Shown: positions 1 through 8,255, numbered from the stretch's first letter. The stretch: 43,105 bases of DNA from Gemmatimonadaceae bacterium (GCA_025929535.1 JAICLZ010000035.1:1-43105); one strand, 5' to 3'. Numbers and translations: made by a program. Notes: a model not told the origin generated them from the sequence alone.

Positions 1-1153
1 GCAGTCGGGCGGCCTCGCCGGCCTGTACGATCTGTTCACCGGCGGCGGTCTCTCGCGCGCGACGGTGTTCGCGCTCGGCATCGTGCCGTACATCTCGTCG
101 AGCATCGTCTTCCAGATCATGACGGCGGTCGTGCCGACGTTCGAGAAGATGCAGCGCGAGGAAGAGGGGCGAAACAAGATCACGCAGTACACGCGCTACC
201 TCACGGTCGCGATCGCGATGCTGCAGGCGTGGGGGTATGCGCTGTTCACCGAGTCGCTGGCGGGCGCGGTCACCCACCCGGGGCTCGGCTTCCGGCTGCA
301 GATGGTGCTCTTTCTCACGACGGGCGCGATGTTCGTCATGTGGCTGGGCGAGCAGATCACCGAGCGCGGCGTGGGCAACGGCGCGTCGCTCCTGATTTTC
401 TTCTCGATCGTCGAGCGCATCTGGCCGGGCATCGGTCAGACGTTCGCGTACGTGCAGACGGGCACTACGGCTGCGCCCAAGCTCCTGCTGCTCGGCATCG
501 TCATGGTGCTCGTGGTGGCGGCGACGGTCGCGATCACGGTCGCGGCCAGGCGCGTGCCGATTCAGATTCCGCAGCGCACGATGGCGCGCGGGCGCCAGCG
601 CGAGAGCGCGAAGAACTTCATTCCGCTGCGGATGAACGCGGCGAACGTCATGCCGATCATCTTCGCGCAGACGGTGATCGTGGTTCCGGGCACGCTCGCG
701 CAGTTCAGCAAGAATCCGAAGTTGCAGGAGATCGCGGAATACTTTCAGCCGGGCACGGGATGGTACTACCTGTTGTCCGCGCTGCTCATTCTGTTCTTCA
801 CCTACTTCTACACGTCGATCATCTTCAACCCGATCGACATTGCGGAGAATCTGAAGAAGCAGGGCGGGTTCATTCCGGGTGTGAAGCCCGGGGCGCGCAC
901 GGCGGAGTACATCGACCGGGTGGTTACGCGAATCACGTTTCCGGGCGCGATCTTTCTGACGCTCATCTTCCTCCTGCCGATCGTGATCTCGGAGGCGATC
1001 AACGTGCCGTTCCGGTTTGGCGGAACATCGCTGCTGATCGTCGTTGGCGTGGGGCTGGACACGGTCCAGGTAGTGCAACAGCAGCTGCTGATCCGGAAGT
1101 ACGACGGATTCATGAAGAAGGGTGCTCGCGTGAGGTTCCGCGAGCGGGGCTGA
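1..1153 (+). CDS. secY: Preprotein translocase subunit SecY (5' end outside window)
   Basis: Central channel-forming subunit of the SecYEG translocon in the inner membrane. The reading frame is open from base 2, and the start lies before the window; 383 codons are visible. The first visible residues (GLYDLFTGGGLS then FALGIVPYISSSIVFQIM) match the conserved SecY segment after TM1. Several hydrophobic membrane segments follow, with the conserved GNGASLLIF and the QGGFIPGVKPG loop near 895, ending in the basic cytoplasmic tail KKGARVRFRERG. The GTG at 65 is internal and not the start. The gene is followed by adk and map, the usual distal part of the spc ribosomal operon. The family assignment is firm; only the N-terminus is missing. 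Confidence 0.97.
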   Translation, partial: QSGGLAGLYDLFTGGGLSRATVFALGIVPYISSSIVFQIMTAVVPTFEKMQREEEGRNKITQYTRYLTVAIAMLQAWGYALFTESLAGAVTHPGLGFRLQMVLFLTTGAMFVMWLGEQITERGVGNGASLLIFFSIVERIWPGIGQTFAYVQTGTTAAPKLLLLGIVMVLVVAATVAITVAARRVPIQIPQRTMARGRQRESAKNFIPLRMNAANVMPIIFAQTVIVVPGTLAQFSKNPKLQEIAEYFQPGTGWYYLLSALLILFFTYFYTSIIFNPIDIAENLKKQGGFIPGVKPGARTAEYIDRVVTRITFPGAIFLTLIFLLPIVISEAINVPFRFGGTSLLIVVGVGLDTVQVVQQQLLIRKYDGFMKKGARVRFRERG

Positions 1154-1211
1154 TCCCCGCGAGCACCTCACCGTGTTGCTGCCACACACTCACGCCGAGA
1201 GGGCTCGCACC

Positions 1212-1229
1212 ATGAACACGGCATCATGA
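1212..1229 (+). other. Five-codon mini-ORF overlapping the adk start
   Basis: ATG AAC ACG GCA TCA TGA, preceded by a purine-rich GAGAGGG about 8 nt upstream. Its TGA overlaps the adk ATG as ATGA (1226-1229). The 7-base string ATGAACA occurs at both starts, 14 nt apart, so this may be a small tandem duplication that moved the adk start away from its ribosome-binding site. Whether it is translated is inference; it may simply be chance. Confidence 0.3.
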
Positions 1230-1900
1230 ACATCGTCCTGCTCGGGCCGCCTGGCGCAGGCAAGGGCACGCAGGGCGAGCGCATCGCGAAAACGCTCGGC
1301 ATCCCCAAGCTTGCCACGGGCGACGTGCTGCGCGCGGCGGTGGCGCAGGGCACGCCGCTGGGGCTCGCGGCGAAGGCCGCGATGGAGCGCGGCGATCTCG
1401 TTCCCGACTCGGTCATCCTCGGCATCATGAAAGAGGCCCTCGCGCTGCCGAGCGCCTCGAAGGGCGTCGTGCTCGACGGGGTGGTGCGCACCGTGCCGCA
1501 GGCCGAGGGGCTGGCGCGCGTGCTGAGCGAGCTGGGTCGCGGCGTGGATGCCGTGCTACTCTTCGAGGTCGGGGAGGACGAGCTCGTGCGCCGCCTCAGT
1601 GCGCGCGCCACCTGCGAGTCGTGCCAGACGCCGTACACGGGACGCGAGCCCGGCACCGCGTGCGACAAGTGCGGAGGAAAGCTCGTGCGGCGCACGGATG
1701 ACGAGCCGGAGGCGATCCGTTCGCGAATGCGCGCCTACCACGAGCAGACGGAGCCGGTGATCGAGTGGTACGAGCGCCGCGCGCGGAAGTCGGACGACGC
1801 GGGCGCGCGGGATCACAACGGTCCGCGCGTGGTACGAGTAAATGCTTTGGGCAACATCGACGACATTACCAAAATCGTGATGAAGGGACTCGAGGGATGA
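1226..1900 (+). CDS. adk: Adenylate kinase, zinc-lid type
   Basis: Cytosolic enzyme interconverting ATP + AMP and 2 ADP. The 224-aa length is typical of the long-lid form. The P-loop GPPGAGKGTQ is at residues 7-16, followed by the AMP-binding ATGDVLRAAV. The LID carries four cysteines (C130, C133, C146, C149; C-x2-C-x12-C-x2-C), expected to bind zinc. The normally invariant AMP-site motif DGFPRT reads DGVVRT (residues 84-89): the catalytic Arg is kept but F and P are both Val. The ATG at 1226 has no ribosome-binding site of its own; see the mini-ORF at 1212. The stop overlaps the map start (ATGA). Identity is secure; the start is likely because MNIVLLGPPG is the normal N-terminus. Confidence 0.96.
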   Translation: MNIVLLGPPGAGKGTQGERIAKTLGIPKLATGDVLRAAVAQGTPLGLAAKAAMERGDLVPDSVILGIMKEALALPSASKGVVLDGVVRTVPQAEGLARVLSELGRGVDAVLLFEVGEDELVRRLSARATCESCQTPYTGREPGTACDKCGGKLVRRTDDEPEAIRSRMRAYHEQTEPVIEWYERRARKSDDAGARDHNGPRVVRVNALGNIDDITKIVMKGLEG

Positions 1901-2658
1901 TTGCGCTGAAGTCGCCGCGCGAGATCGAGCTGATGGCGGAGGGCGGACGCATTCTGGGCGCGACCGTCTCGCATCTGCGTGCGCAGGCGAAAGCCGGACT
2001 CTCCACGTGGGAGCTGGATGACATGGCGGAGACGTTCATCCGGAGCCACGACGGCGCGACGCCGGCATTCAAGGGGCTGTACGGCTTTCCCGGATCGGTG
2101 TGCGCGTCGATCAACCAGGAAATCGTGCACGGCATTCCGTCCAAGAAACGCGTGCTGCACGACGGCGACGTGCTGTCGCTCGACGTCGGCGTACGCTTCA
2201 AGGGCTACTTCACCGACTCGGCGACCACCGTCGCGATCGGCGAGGTGGATGCGACATCGCGGCAGCTGCTGACGGTGACGGAGCGCGCGCTCGAGGCGGG
2301 GATCGCGGCGGCGGTGATCGGCAACCACATCGGCGACATCGGCGCGGCGGTGCAGGCGGTGGCGGAGGGCGCGGGCTTCAGCGTGGTGCGCGATCTGGTG
2401 GGGCACGGCATCGGCACGGAGTTCCACGAGGAGCCGCAGGTGCCCAACTACGGCAAGCCGAAGCGTCTGATGAAGCTGACGCCGGGGCTCACGATCGCGA
2501 TCGAGCCGATGGTGAGCGTGGGCACGCCCAAGACGCGCACGATGCCCGACCGGTGGACGGTGGTGACGGCCGATGGCTCGCGCGCGGCGCACTTCGAGCA
2601 CACGATTGCGATCACGGACGCGGGCCCGCGGATCCTGACGGCGTACGCGACGAACTAG
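1897..2658 (+). CDS. map: Type I methionine aminopeptidase
   Basis: Removes the initiator Met from nascent proteins; a cytosolic dinuclear metalloprotease of the pita-bread fold. The 253-aa length equals the compact bacterial type Ia form without an N-terminal extension. All five metal ligands are visible in their usual contexts: D in LSLDVGV, D in FTDSATT, H in VGHGIGTEFH, E in IAIEPMV and E in FEHTIAI. The start ATG overlaps the adk stop (ATGA), so the two are probably translationally coupled. In most bacteria infA, rpmJ and rpsM come next; here the operon ends and unrelated secreted proteins follow. Confidence 0.97.
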   Translation: MIALKSPREIELMAEGGRILGATVSHLRAQAKAGLSTWELDDMAETFIRSHDGATPAFKGLYGFPGSVCASINQEIVHGIPSKKRVLHDGDVLSLDVGVRFKGYFTDSATTVAIGEVDATSRQLLTVTERALEAGIAAAVIGNHIGDIGAAVQAVAEGAGFSVVRDLVGHGIGTEFHEEPQVPNYGKPKRLMKLTPGLTIAIEPMVSVGTPKTRTMPDRWTVVTADGSRAAHFEHTIAITDAGPRILTAYATN

Positions 2659-2757
2659 GGGCCACTCTGAAGTCGGTTGGCGATGACGATCCTCGACTGC
2701 TTTCTGCGCAATACATGATGGAGTCGAGCCGTCAACCGATGCCAAGGAGAGTGGAAC

Positions 2758-3954
2758 ATGCTAGTCCGTCGATGCATGCGCTGGGCTGTCGCCGCAGCCG
2801 GGCTCACTGCCGCGCAAACAGTGCTGATGCCCATCCTTCGAGCGCAGGCAGGGACCGCCGCGGCGAGCGCTCCCGCTGTGAGCGCTCCCGCCGCGACCGC
2901 GCCTCCTTCCGTGTGCGGCAGCACGCCCAATTGCGCCGAGTCCAGTGACTTCGCGGCGATGATCACGAACTTCCGCACGAGCGACCTGCGGGGGTACAAG
3001 ATGCTCGATGTGGTCGTCCGCTTCCGAAACAAGACCGCGAATCCGCTCGTGCTGGGCTACGTCCAGGGCTCCGGCGGGGCCGTGGACGAGAAGGGGAACC
3101 GGTACAGTGTGTTCGGTGGAAACGGCGTGCGCGGAATCGGGCAGGTCAATGGCAACAGCTTCGATCCCAAGTTCACGCTGCCTGCCGGTGGCGTTGGCGA
3201 CGCCCAGTTCGAGTTGGCGTGGTACCCGGGCCAGGAGATCTACGGTTTCACCTTCATGCTGGACCTGACCGTGGACGAGATCAATTCGTACCAGGGCAAC
3301 CAACACTCCCTCGGCGGAGAGTTTCCGCTGCACTTCGAGGGTCTGACGAACGGAGTGTCGAGCGGGCCGGCACTCGCCGCCGGCGCTTTGCCCGGTGGCT
3401 CGCCTTGCAACAAGGGAGGCGCTGCGGGTACTGCAATGAACGTCGCGGCGGCCACCGGTTCAGGCACTGCACAGAACGCAGCCGGCCAGGCCACCTCGAC
3501 GGTCGCCACGGCTGCGACAGCGGTATCGGGAATCACATCGCTCTTCCACCACAAGAAGGCGCAACCGCAAACGGGTGCGCAGGCCGCGGATCCGTGCGCG
3601 TCGGCGACGCCTGCGGCGGTGGCGCAGTCGGCGCCGGCGACGTCACCAGGCCCGGCTGTCGCGACTGCGACCGCCGCCGGCACGATTGCTTCGAAGAATC
3701 CGGCGCCCGCATCGAGCCGCCCAGGCCCGAACGTAGCGAAGGCCACGCCTGTGACTGCAGCAACGCCTGGCACCAGGACGGTTGCCGCGACGGGAACAGG
3801 CAAGGCGCAGCTGGGAACGTCAGCGGCGGTGGCGGCGAAGGCTCCAGTCACCACGCCCGTCCGGGCGACGCCCAAGACGGTGACCACGGTCAAACCAGTC
3901 GTGGCCACCAACTCGGCCAAGAAAGACACGTCGATCGCGCGCAGCAAGCCGTAG
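2758..3954 (+). CDS. Secreted protein of unknown function with Ala/Thr/Pro-rich tail
   Basis: Not recognised as a named family. The 398-aa product has an N-terminal signal peptide (basic MLVRRCMR, hydrophobic core, likely cleavage near LRAQA-GT). A low-complexity Ala/Pro linker follows, then a compact domain at about residues 55-200. Its DLRGYKMLDVVVRFRNKT and PLVLGYVQGS strings look like an immunoglobulin-like beta-sandwich of the DUF4352 kind. The last 200 residues are Ala/Thr/Val-rich and probably disordered. The start is well supported by AAGGAGA at 2744-2750, 7 nt before the ATG. A strong hairpin follows at 3978-4013. Base composition is slightly less GC-extreme than in adk and map. Extracytoplasmic location is inferred from the signal peptide; function is unknown. 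Confidence 0.75.
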   Translation: MLVRRCMRWAVAAAGLTAAQTVLMPILRAQAGTAAASAPAVSAPAATAPPSVCGSTPNCAESSDFAAMITNFRTSDLRGYKMLDVVVRFRNKTANPLVLGYVQGSGGAVDEKGNRYSVFGGNGVRGIGQVNGNSFDPKFTLPAGGVGDAQFELAWYPGQEIYGFTFMLDLTVDEINSYQGNQHSLGGEFPLHFEGLTNGVSSGPALAAGALPGGSPCNKGGAAGTAMNVAAATGSGTAQNAAGQATSTVATAATAVSGITSLFHHKKAQPQTGAQAADPCASATPAAVAQSAPATSPGPAVATATAAGTIASKNPAPASSRPGPNVAKATPVTAATPGTRTVAATGTGKAQLGTSAAVAAKAPVTTPVRATPKTVTTVKPVVATNSAKKDTSIARSKP

Positions 3955-3977
3955 CTCGATCACACGTCGCTCCGGGT

Positions 3978-4013
3978 GCGCGGCGCGGATCTGCAACCGG
4001 ATCCGCGCCGCGC
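3978..4013 (+). terminator. Stem-loop after the 2758 gene
   Basis: A perfect 14-bp inverted repeat (GCGCGGCGCGGATC at 3978-3991 and its complement at 4000-4013) encloses an 8-nt loop, 24 nt after the stop codon. There is no T-tract, so it may be a Rho-independent terminator in a GC-rich genome, or an mRNA-stabilising hairpin. Confidence 0.6.
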
Positions 4014-4015
4014 TA

Positions 4016-4044
4016 CTGGCGTTCGATTCGGCTTGGGCTAGAAT
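4016..4044 (+). promoter_or_regulatory. Possible promoter for the DUF1036-like gene
   Basis: CTGGCG (4016-4021), 17-nt spacer, TAGAAT (4039-4044), directly after the hairpin at 3978-4013 and about 35 nt before the GTG at 4080. The -35 match is weak and the -10 match good. Confidence 0.35.
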
Positions 4045-4079
4045 GATGTGAGTGCACCTCTGTCCCGGAGCTAGAGTCC

Positions 4080-5702
4080 GTGAGCAAGCTCGGTGTGATT
4101 CTGTTGAGCTGCGCTGCGCTGCTGCTTCCCGGCATCGCGCTGGCGCAGGATGCGTCGCTGGAGATCTGCAACAACGGCCGGGCCGATGTGGATGTTGCCG
4201 TCGCGGCCCGGATTCAGAGCTTCATCACCGGGTACACGTGGAAAACGCGTGGGTGGTACACGGTGGCCGCCGGAACGTGCGCGACGGTTTACGATGAAGA
4301 CTTCGACGACGCTGGTCCATACACGCCACAGTCCGGCGCGCGCGTCGCGTTTACAACGCTCCGTCCCGATGGCGTTTGGGGAGCGTACCACGACGATCAG
4401 GTTCAGGGACACGGGTGGATGCGATCCGGCACGGGCCAGATCTGCGTCAATCACGGAGACGCTTTCACATTCCAGGAACCGGCCGGAGATCCCGCTGCGA
4501 ATTGCAAAGGCATACTGATTCCGGTGGCGCACGATTTCATGCCGGACGGTCCCGGCAAATTCACGTACACGATGGACTGGGAGGGCTACGGGTCCTTCGT
4601 GCCGCTCGGGAAGGGCGGCCAGGCGAAAAGCACCGTCGCCAGCTCGAGCTCCTCGGACTCGGTCGACAACTCACTGAGGGCGCAATTCCTCAGGGCACTC
4701 GCGCAGGCCGCGAAGGACGCCCGTGCGAAAGCCGCCAACAGCGCACGATCCAGCTCCAATCTCGCAGTCCCCGTTGCTGCACCTGATCATGCATCCATTA
4801 AATACCTCTGTTCCTCGACGGATCCGAAGCAGCCCGCGGTTTATTTCAGCGATATCTTCGAGGTCCCCGATGCCGGATCCCGGGCCGAGAACTTCATCGG
4901 TTACGAGCGGGCCAAGAATCATTTCGAGACATATCTCCTCGAGAAATACGAGTACTCAGGCGCCGAGAATTCGGTGGAGTGTGGCTGGATGAGCACTGCG
5001 ACCACCTCCAACGCAGCCGCGGCGATGGCGGCAAAGAAGCGGAGCATGGCGGCCCAGGTCGTAGCTGCGAAGAAGCGGGTGATCGAGACCGGATGGAAGG
5101 ACGCAGGAGCGCAAGTCGACGGCGGTTCTTCCAACGCCGATGCAACGAGTGCGGATGTCGAAGCTTTGAATGCGAAGGGCCAGGCGGCGATGCTCCAATG
5201 GGTGCGCGAGGACCTCACCGCCTACATTGACGCATCCAAAACCGGCTTCGAGGCATACAAGAGCGGTGAGGCGCAGCTGTCTCAGGGCTATCGCATGTGG
5301 ACGTCGAGTGAGAAACCGGCGCTTGCAAGGGGATGCTGGGTGATTCAGGGAGACTCGACGAGCACGTTTTCGTGCTCCATACCGCTGAACAAGGAAAAAG
5401 AGCGAGCGTACTACACGCAGGTCACGAACGACGTCACCGCGTCGCTTCCGCCGGACTGGAAGCCCATCTCTGGAACGCCGTTCGACGGGAAGCTGCCTAG
5501 CACCGGCTATCGCTCGTCCAGTGGTGCGCATGGTGAAATCTGGCTTACCGAAACGCCGAGTGAGGACTACGAGCTGAACTATCAGATCGTCTCCGCTCCC
5601 ACCCGGCGACAGCCTCCCAATCCGTCCGATGACGATCCGATTGGAGAGGGCGGATTCATCACACCACCGACACCACCCGCGCCACCGTCGCCACCGAATT
5701 GA
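4080..5702 (+). CDS. Secreted DUF1036-like domain protein
   Basis: A 540-aa exported protein of unknown function. The signal peptide MSKLGVILLSCAALLLPG with an ALA-QD cleavage site is clear. Residues about 25-165 resemble DUF1036: LEICNNG start, WKTRGWYTVAAGTCATV, then QICVNHGDAFTF and a late Cys. In that family a small Cys-containing beta domain is repeated or fused to other parts. The middle (about 185-390) is Ala/Lys/Ser-rich and partly helical. A last domain at about 400-515 precedes a proline tail (PPTPPAPPSPP). GTG start with GGAG 10 nt upstream. Codon use is visibly less GC-biased than in the neighbouring housekeeping genes (many ATT, AAA, TAT codons), consistent with later acquisition. 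Confidence 0.7.
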   Translation: MSKLGVILLSCAALLLPGIALAQDASLEICNNGRADVDVAVAARIQSFITGYTWKTRGWYTVAAGTCATVYDEDFDDAGPYTPQSGARVAFTTLRPDGVWGAYHDDQVQGHGWMRSGTGQICVNHGDAFTFQEPAGDPAANCKGILIPVAHDFMPDGPGKFTYTMDWEGYGSFVPLGKGGQAKSTVASSSSSDSVDNSLRAQFLRALAQAAKDARAKAANSARSSSNLAVPVAAPDHASIKYLCSSTDPKQPAVYFSDIFEVPDAGSRAENFIGYERAKNHFETYLLEKYEYSGAENSVECGWMSTATTSNAAAAMAAKKRSMAAQVVAAKKRVIETGWKDAGAQVDGGSSNADATSADVEALNAKGQAAMLQWVREDLTAYIDASKTGFEAYKSGEAQLSQGYRMWTSSEKPALARGCWVIQGDSTSTFSCSIPLNKEKERAYYTQVTNDVTASLPPDWKPISGTPFDGKLPSTGYRSSSGAHGEIWLTETPSEDYELNYQIVSAPTRRQPPNPSDDDPIGEGGFITPPTPPAPPSPPN

Positions 5703-5703
5703 G

Positions 5704-5856
5704 CTAAGCCGCCTGAAATCGCTCAAAGCGATCCGCGAGGTAATCGACTCTGGGTCGCTGTGACATCGCCTTCGGCACCCCAATAGGCTGATGCTGAAGC
5801 GCTTGCAATCCGTATCGCAGCATGGGGCCGTCGTGCTCGGCGAGAACGGCACGCAT
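5704..5856 (-). pseudogene. C-terminal remnant resembling an HNH-family endonuclease
   Basis: A frame of about 50 codons on the minus strand, just downstream of ftcD, ends in MRAVLAEHDGPMLRYGLQ followed by QRPRVDYLADRFERF. The DGPMLxxGLQ ... RPxxxxLxxRFERF pattern resembles, from memory, the extreme C-terminus of a family of bacterial HNH (putative restriction) endonucleases. No upstream HNH or N-terminal part exists; the frame upstream runs into the end of ftcD. I read it as the 3' scar of a deleted gene. A homology search of residues 1-50 would decide between remnant and chance. Confidence 0.4.
5718..5732. terminator. Short hairpin between convergent genes
   Basis: ATCGCT-CAA-AGCGAT, a perfect 6-bp stem with a 3-nt loop, 16 nt after the stop of the 4080 gene and at the end of the minus-strand HNH remnant. 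It is short and has no T-tract, so it is only a weak candidate. Confidence 0.25.
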
Positions 5857-5893
5857 CCTCCAACGTTCATTCCGAATCGCTCTACCGCACTTC

Positions 5894-7408
5894 CTATTTT
5901 CTCTGCACCAGCTCCGCTGTTCGCTTCGCCGCCTCACTCGCCGCTCGCACGAAGCTCTCCGCCGCCTCCGTGAGCCCGTGCGCCGCGGCCGAATCGTCCA
6001 GCGAGTCGACGTTCACCTTCACGTTGAACGCCGCGCCCCGGCACCCTGCTTCCGCCATGAGCGCCGCCACTCCTGCATCCGCGCGCGCATTCACGTTGCC
6101 CTTCGTCGCCGCCATCTCCGCCAGCTCGGCCACCGTCGCACACGCGCGTGCCGTCTCGAGCGGCACCTCGCTCGCGCCGATCAGCGACGCGGTGATCGCG
6201 GCCTTGCGCATCGATTCCTGCTCGGGCGTGGCCTTCGGAAGCTTGTACGCTGCGGACACGGCCTCGTAGGACTGCGCATCGAGATCCACGAGCTGCGCGA
6301 GACGCTCGCCGAGTGATGATGCCTGTTGCGCGATCTCCCTGAACGTCGCCTCGACATCCGCGTACTTCTTCCGGCCGATCGTCAGCCCCGCCACCATCTG
6401 CACGAGCGCCGCCGCGATCGAGCCCGCGTGCGCCGAGGCGCTTCCGCCGCCGGGCGCGGGGTTCGACGATGCGATGGCTGCGCGAAAGCCGCTCAGGCTG
6501 ATGCCGTCGCTCGCGGCGGCGCGCACCTTGTGCTCGAGCAACTGCTCCGTCGAGAAGTTGCGCAGCTGCAGGTAGCGCGCCGCCGACTCGATGATCGCGC
6601 GCTCGGGCACGAGGCCGACCAGCTCGCTCCACGTCGGAGACACGCCGTGCGCCGCCGCCTCCATCTTCACCATGTCGTACGCGCGAAACATCGGCGTCTT
6701 CTCGATGTCCACGAGATTCATCGACACCTGCGCCTGCCCGTCGACCTCGAGCCCCATGGCCTTCACGTTCCTGAGACCGCCCGACGATCCGCGCACCGCC
6801 TTCGCGACCTCTTTCGCGACTCCGATGTTGGAGGCATCGCCCAGATACACGTTGTAGGCGACGAGAAATGGCCGCGCGCCGATCGCGACCGTGCCCGCGG
6901 TGGGATGCGATCTGGGCGGACCGAAATCCGGTGTGCGCACGGGCGACGTGCCCAGCTCCTCGCGGATCTTCTCGAACTCCCCGCGGCGAATGTCGGCGAG
7001 ATTCTCGCGCACGGGACTCGTGGCGGCGCGCTCATAGAGAAACACGGGAATGCCGAGCTCCCGGCCGACGCGCTCGCCGAGCGTGCGTGCGAGCGCGACG
7101 CACTGCTCCATCGTCGTGCCCTCGAGCGGGATGAAGGGGACGACGTCCGCCGCACCCATTCGCGGGTGCGCGCCCGAGTGCGTAGTGAGGTCGATCGTGT
7201 CGCGCGCCTTCGCCATTCCCGCGAAGGCCGCGTCCACCGCGCGCTCCACCGGCGCGACGAAGGTGATCACCGTGCGATTGTGCGAGTCGTCCGAGGAGAC
7301 ATCGAGCACGACCACGCCGCTCACGGCCGCGATTGCATCGCGAATGGATTGAATGATGTCCGGGCGGCGTCCCTCGCTGAAATTCGGAACGCATTCGACG
7401 AGCGTCAT
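5894..7408 (-). CDS. ftcD: Bifunctional glutamate formimidoyltransferase / formimidoyl-THF cyclodeaminase
   Basis: Transfers the formimino group of formiminoglutamate (histidine degradation) to tetrahydrofolate and cyclodeaminates the product to methenyl-THF. The 504-aa protein is a fusion of both domains as in animal FTCD. The transferase part (about 1-310) begins MTLVECVPNFSEGRR and contains the folate-channel strings HSGAHPRMGAADVVPFIP and AYNVYL. The cyclodeaminase part (about 330-504) has SSNPAPGGGSASAHAGSIAAALVQMVAGLT. The ATG at 7408 was chosen because the family starts at this residue and a GGAAG lies upstream; the longer open frame to 7531 runs through suhB. It lies 19 nt after the inositol phosphatase gene, so the two are probably cotranscribed. 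No hut genes are nearby. Confidence 0.95.
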   Translation of the reverse strand: MTLVECVPNFSEGRRPDIIQSIRDAIAAVSGVVVLDVSSDDSHNRTVITFVAPVERAVDAAFAGMAKARDTIDLTTHSGAHPRMGAADVVPFIPLEGTTMEQCVALARTLGERVGRELGIPVFLYERAATSPVRENLADIRRGEFEKIREELGTSPVRTPDFGPPRSHPTAGTVAIGARPFLVAYNVYLGDASNIGVAKEVAKAVRGSSGGLRNVKAMGLEVDGQAQVSMNLVDIEKTPMFRAYDMVKMEAAAHGVSPTWSELVGLVPERAIIESAARYLQLRNFSTEQLLEHKVRAAASDGISLSGFRAAIASSNPAPGGGSASAHAGSIAAALVQMVAGLTIGRKKYADVEATFREIAQQASSLGERLAQLVDLDAQSYEAVSAAYKLPKATPEQESMRKAAITASLIGASEVPLETARACATVAELAEMAATKGNVNARADAGVAALMAEAGCRGAAFNVKVNVDSLDDSAAAHGLTEAAESFVRAASEAAKRTAELVQRK

Positions 7409-7427
7409 GGCAGAGTGCTTCCAGGAG

Positions 7428-8255
7428 TTAGAGAGTCGAGGCCGCCGGAGTGGCGTCGGCCAGCGTGCGCGCGAGCCACCGGTGCATCGCCGGGTTGCCC
7501 GCCAGAAGGGAGCTGTTCGTGAGCGGCACATCGCCGCCGGCCACCGTGGTCACGACGCCGCCCGCCTCGCGCACCAGGAGCATCCCCGCTGCGAAGTCCC
7601 ACGGCTTGAGCGTCAGCTCCCAGAACGCATCGAACTGCCCGCAGGCGACGTGAGCGAGATCGAGCGCGGCCGAGCCGGGACGGCGCATCCCCGCGGTGTG
7701 CGGCGCGACGGCGGCGAAGTGGCGCAGGTAGAGATCGAGCGGCGCACCGGCCCCGAACGGGACTCCGGTGCCGATGAGCGCGCGCGACGGATCATCGATG
7801 GTGGACACGGCGATCGGCTCGCCATTCCGGAATGCGCCGCCGCCGCGTGTGGCCGTGTAGTGCTCGTTGGTCGGGATCGCGATGATCACGCCCGCCACGA
7901 CCTCTCTGCGCACCGATGCGGCGATCGACACCGCGTACTCGGGAAAGCCGTGCAGGAAGTTGGTCGTGCCATCCAGCGGATCGACGATGAACGAGATCCC
8001 GGCACTCGTCGACAGCTCGGGGGACAGCTCCTCGCCCACGATGAGCGCGCCCGTGTAGTCGTGCGTGAGCGCGTGCCGGATGATGCGCTCCGCGCCCGTG
8101 TCGACATCGCTCACGAAATCGGTGTGCGACTTCGCGCGCCACTCGATGGCCGAGCGATGCGCCTCGCGCGCGCGAACGAAACGCGCGGCTTCGATCGCCG
8201 CTCCTTCGATGTGCGCGAGCATCGCCGCGGGATCAGATGCGCTGTCTTGCACCAC
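7428..8255 (-). CDS. suhB: Inositol-1-monophosphatase family protein
   Basis: Mg-dependent, Li-sensitive sugar/inositol phosphatase superfamily, 275 aa, cytosolic. Metal-site motifs are complete: GEE in LIVGEELSPE, DPLDGTTNFLHGFP, and the C-terminal KPWDFAAGMLLVREAGG, plus the substrate-side GSAALDLAHVACGQFDAFWE. These match myo-inositol monophosphatase more than fructose-1,6-bisphosphatase or CysQ, though exact substrate cannot be told from sequence. The start is GTG (8255) or an internal ATG at codon 12; the domain begins soon after, so either is possible. Divergent from trpS with only 26 nt between them. Confidence 0.92.
   Translation of the reverse strand: MVQDSASDPAAMLAHIEGAAIEAARFVRAREAHRSAIEWRAKSHTDFVSDVDTGAERIIRHALTHDYTGALIVGEELSPELSTSAGISFIVDPLDGTTNFLHGFPEYAVSIAASVRREVVAGVIIAIPTNEHYTATRGGGAFRNGEPIAVSTIDDPSRALIGTGVPFGAGAPLDLYLRHFAAVAPHTAGMRRPGSAALDLAHVACGQFDAFWELTLKPWDFAAGMLLVREAGGVVTTVAGGDVPLTNSSLLAGNPAMHRWLARTLADATPAASTL

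Noticed and set aside
65-67. GTG at 65 as the start of secY
   Set aside because: The conserved SecY segment is already present upstream of it; the frame continues from the window edge.
3978-4013. Hairpin as a riboswitch or attenuator for the downstream gene
   Set aside because: It lies just after a stop codon and before a separate promoter-like sequence; a transcription end is the simpler reading.
4956-5870. Minus-strand open frame of 304 codons opposite the DUF1036-like gene
   Set aside because: The plus-strand frame has a signal peptide, a domain match and a ribosome-binding site; the minus frame has none of these.
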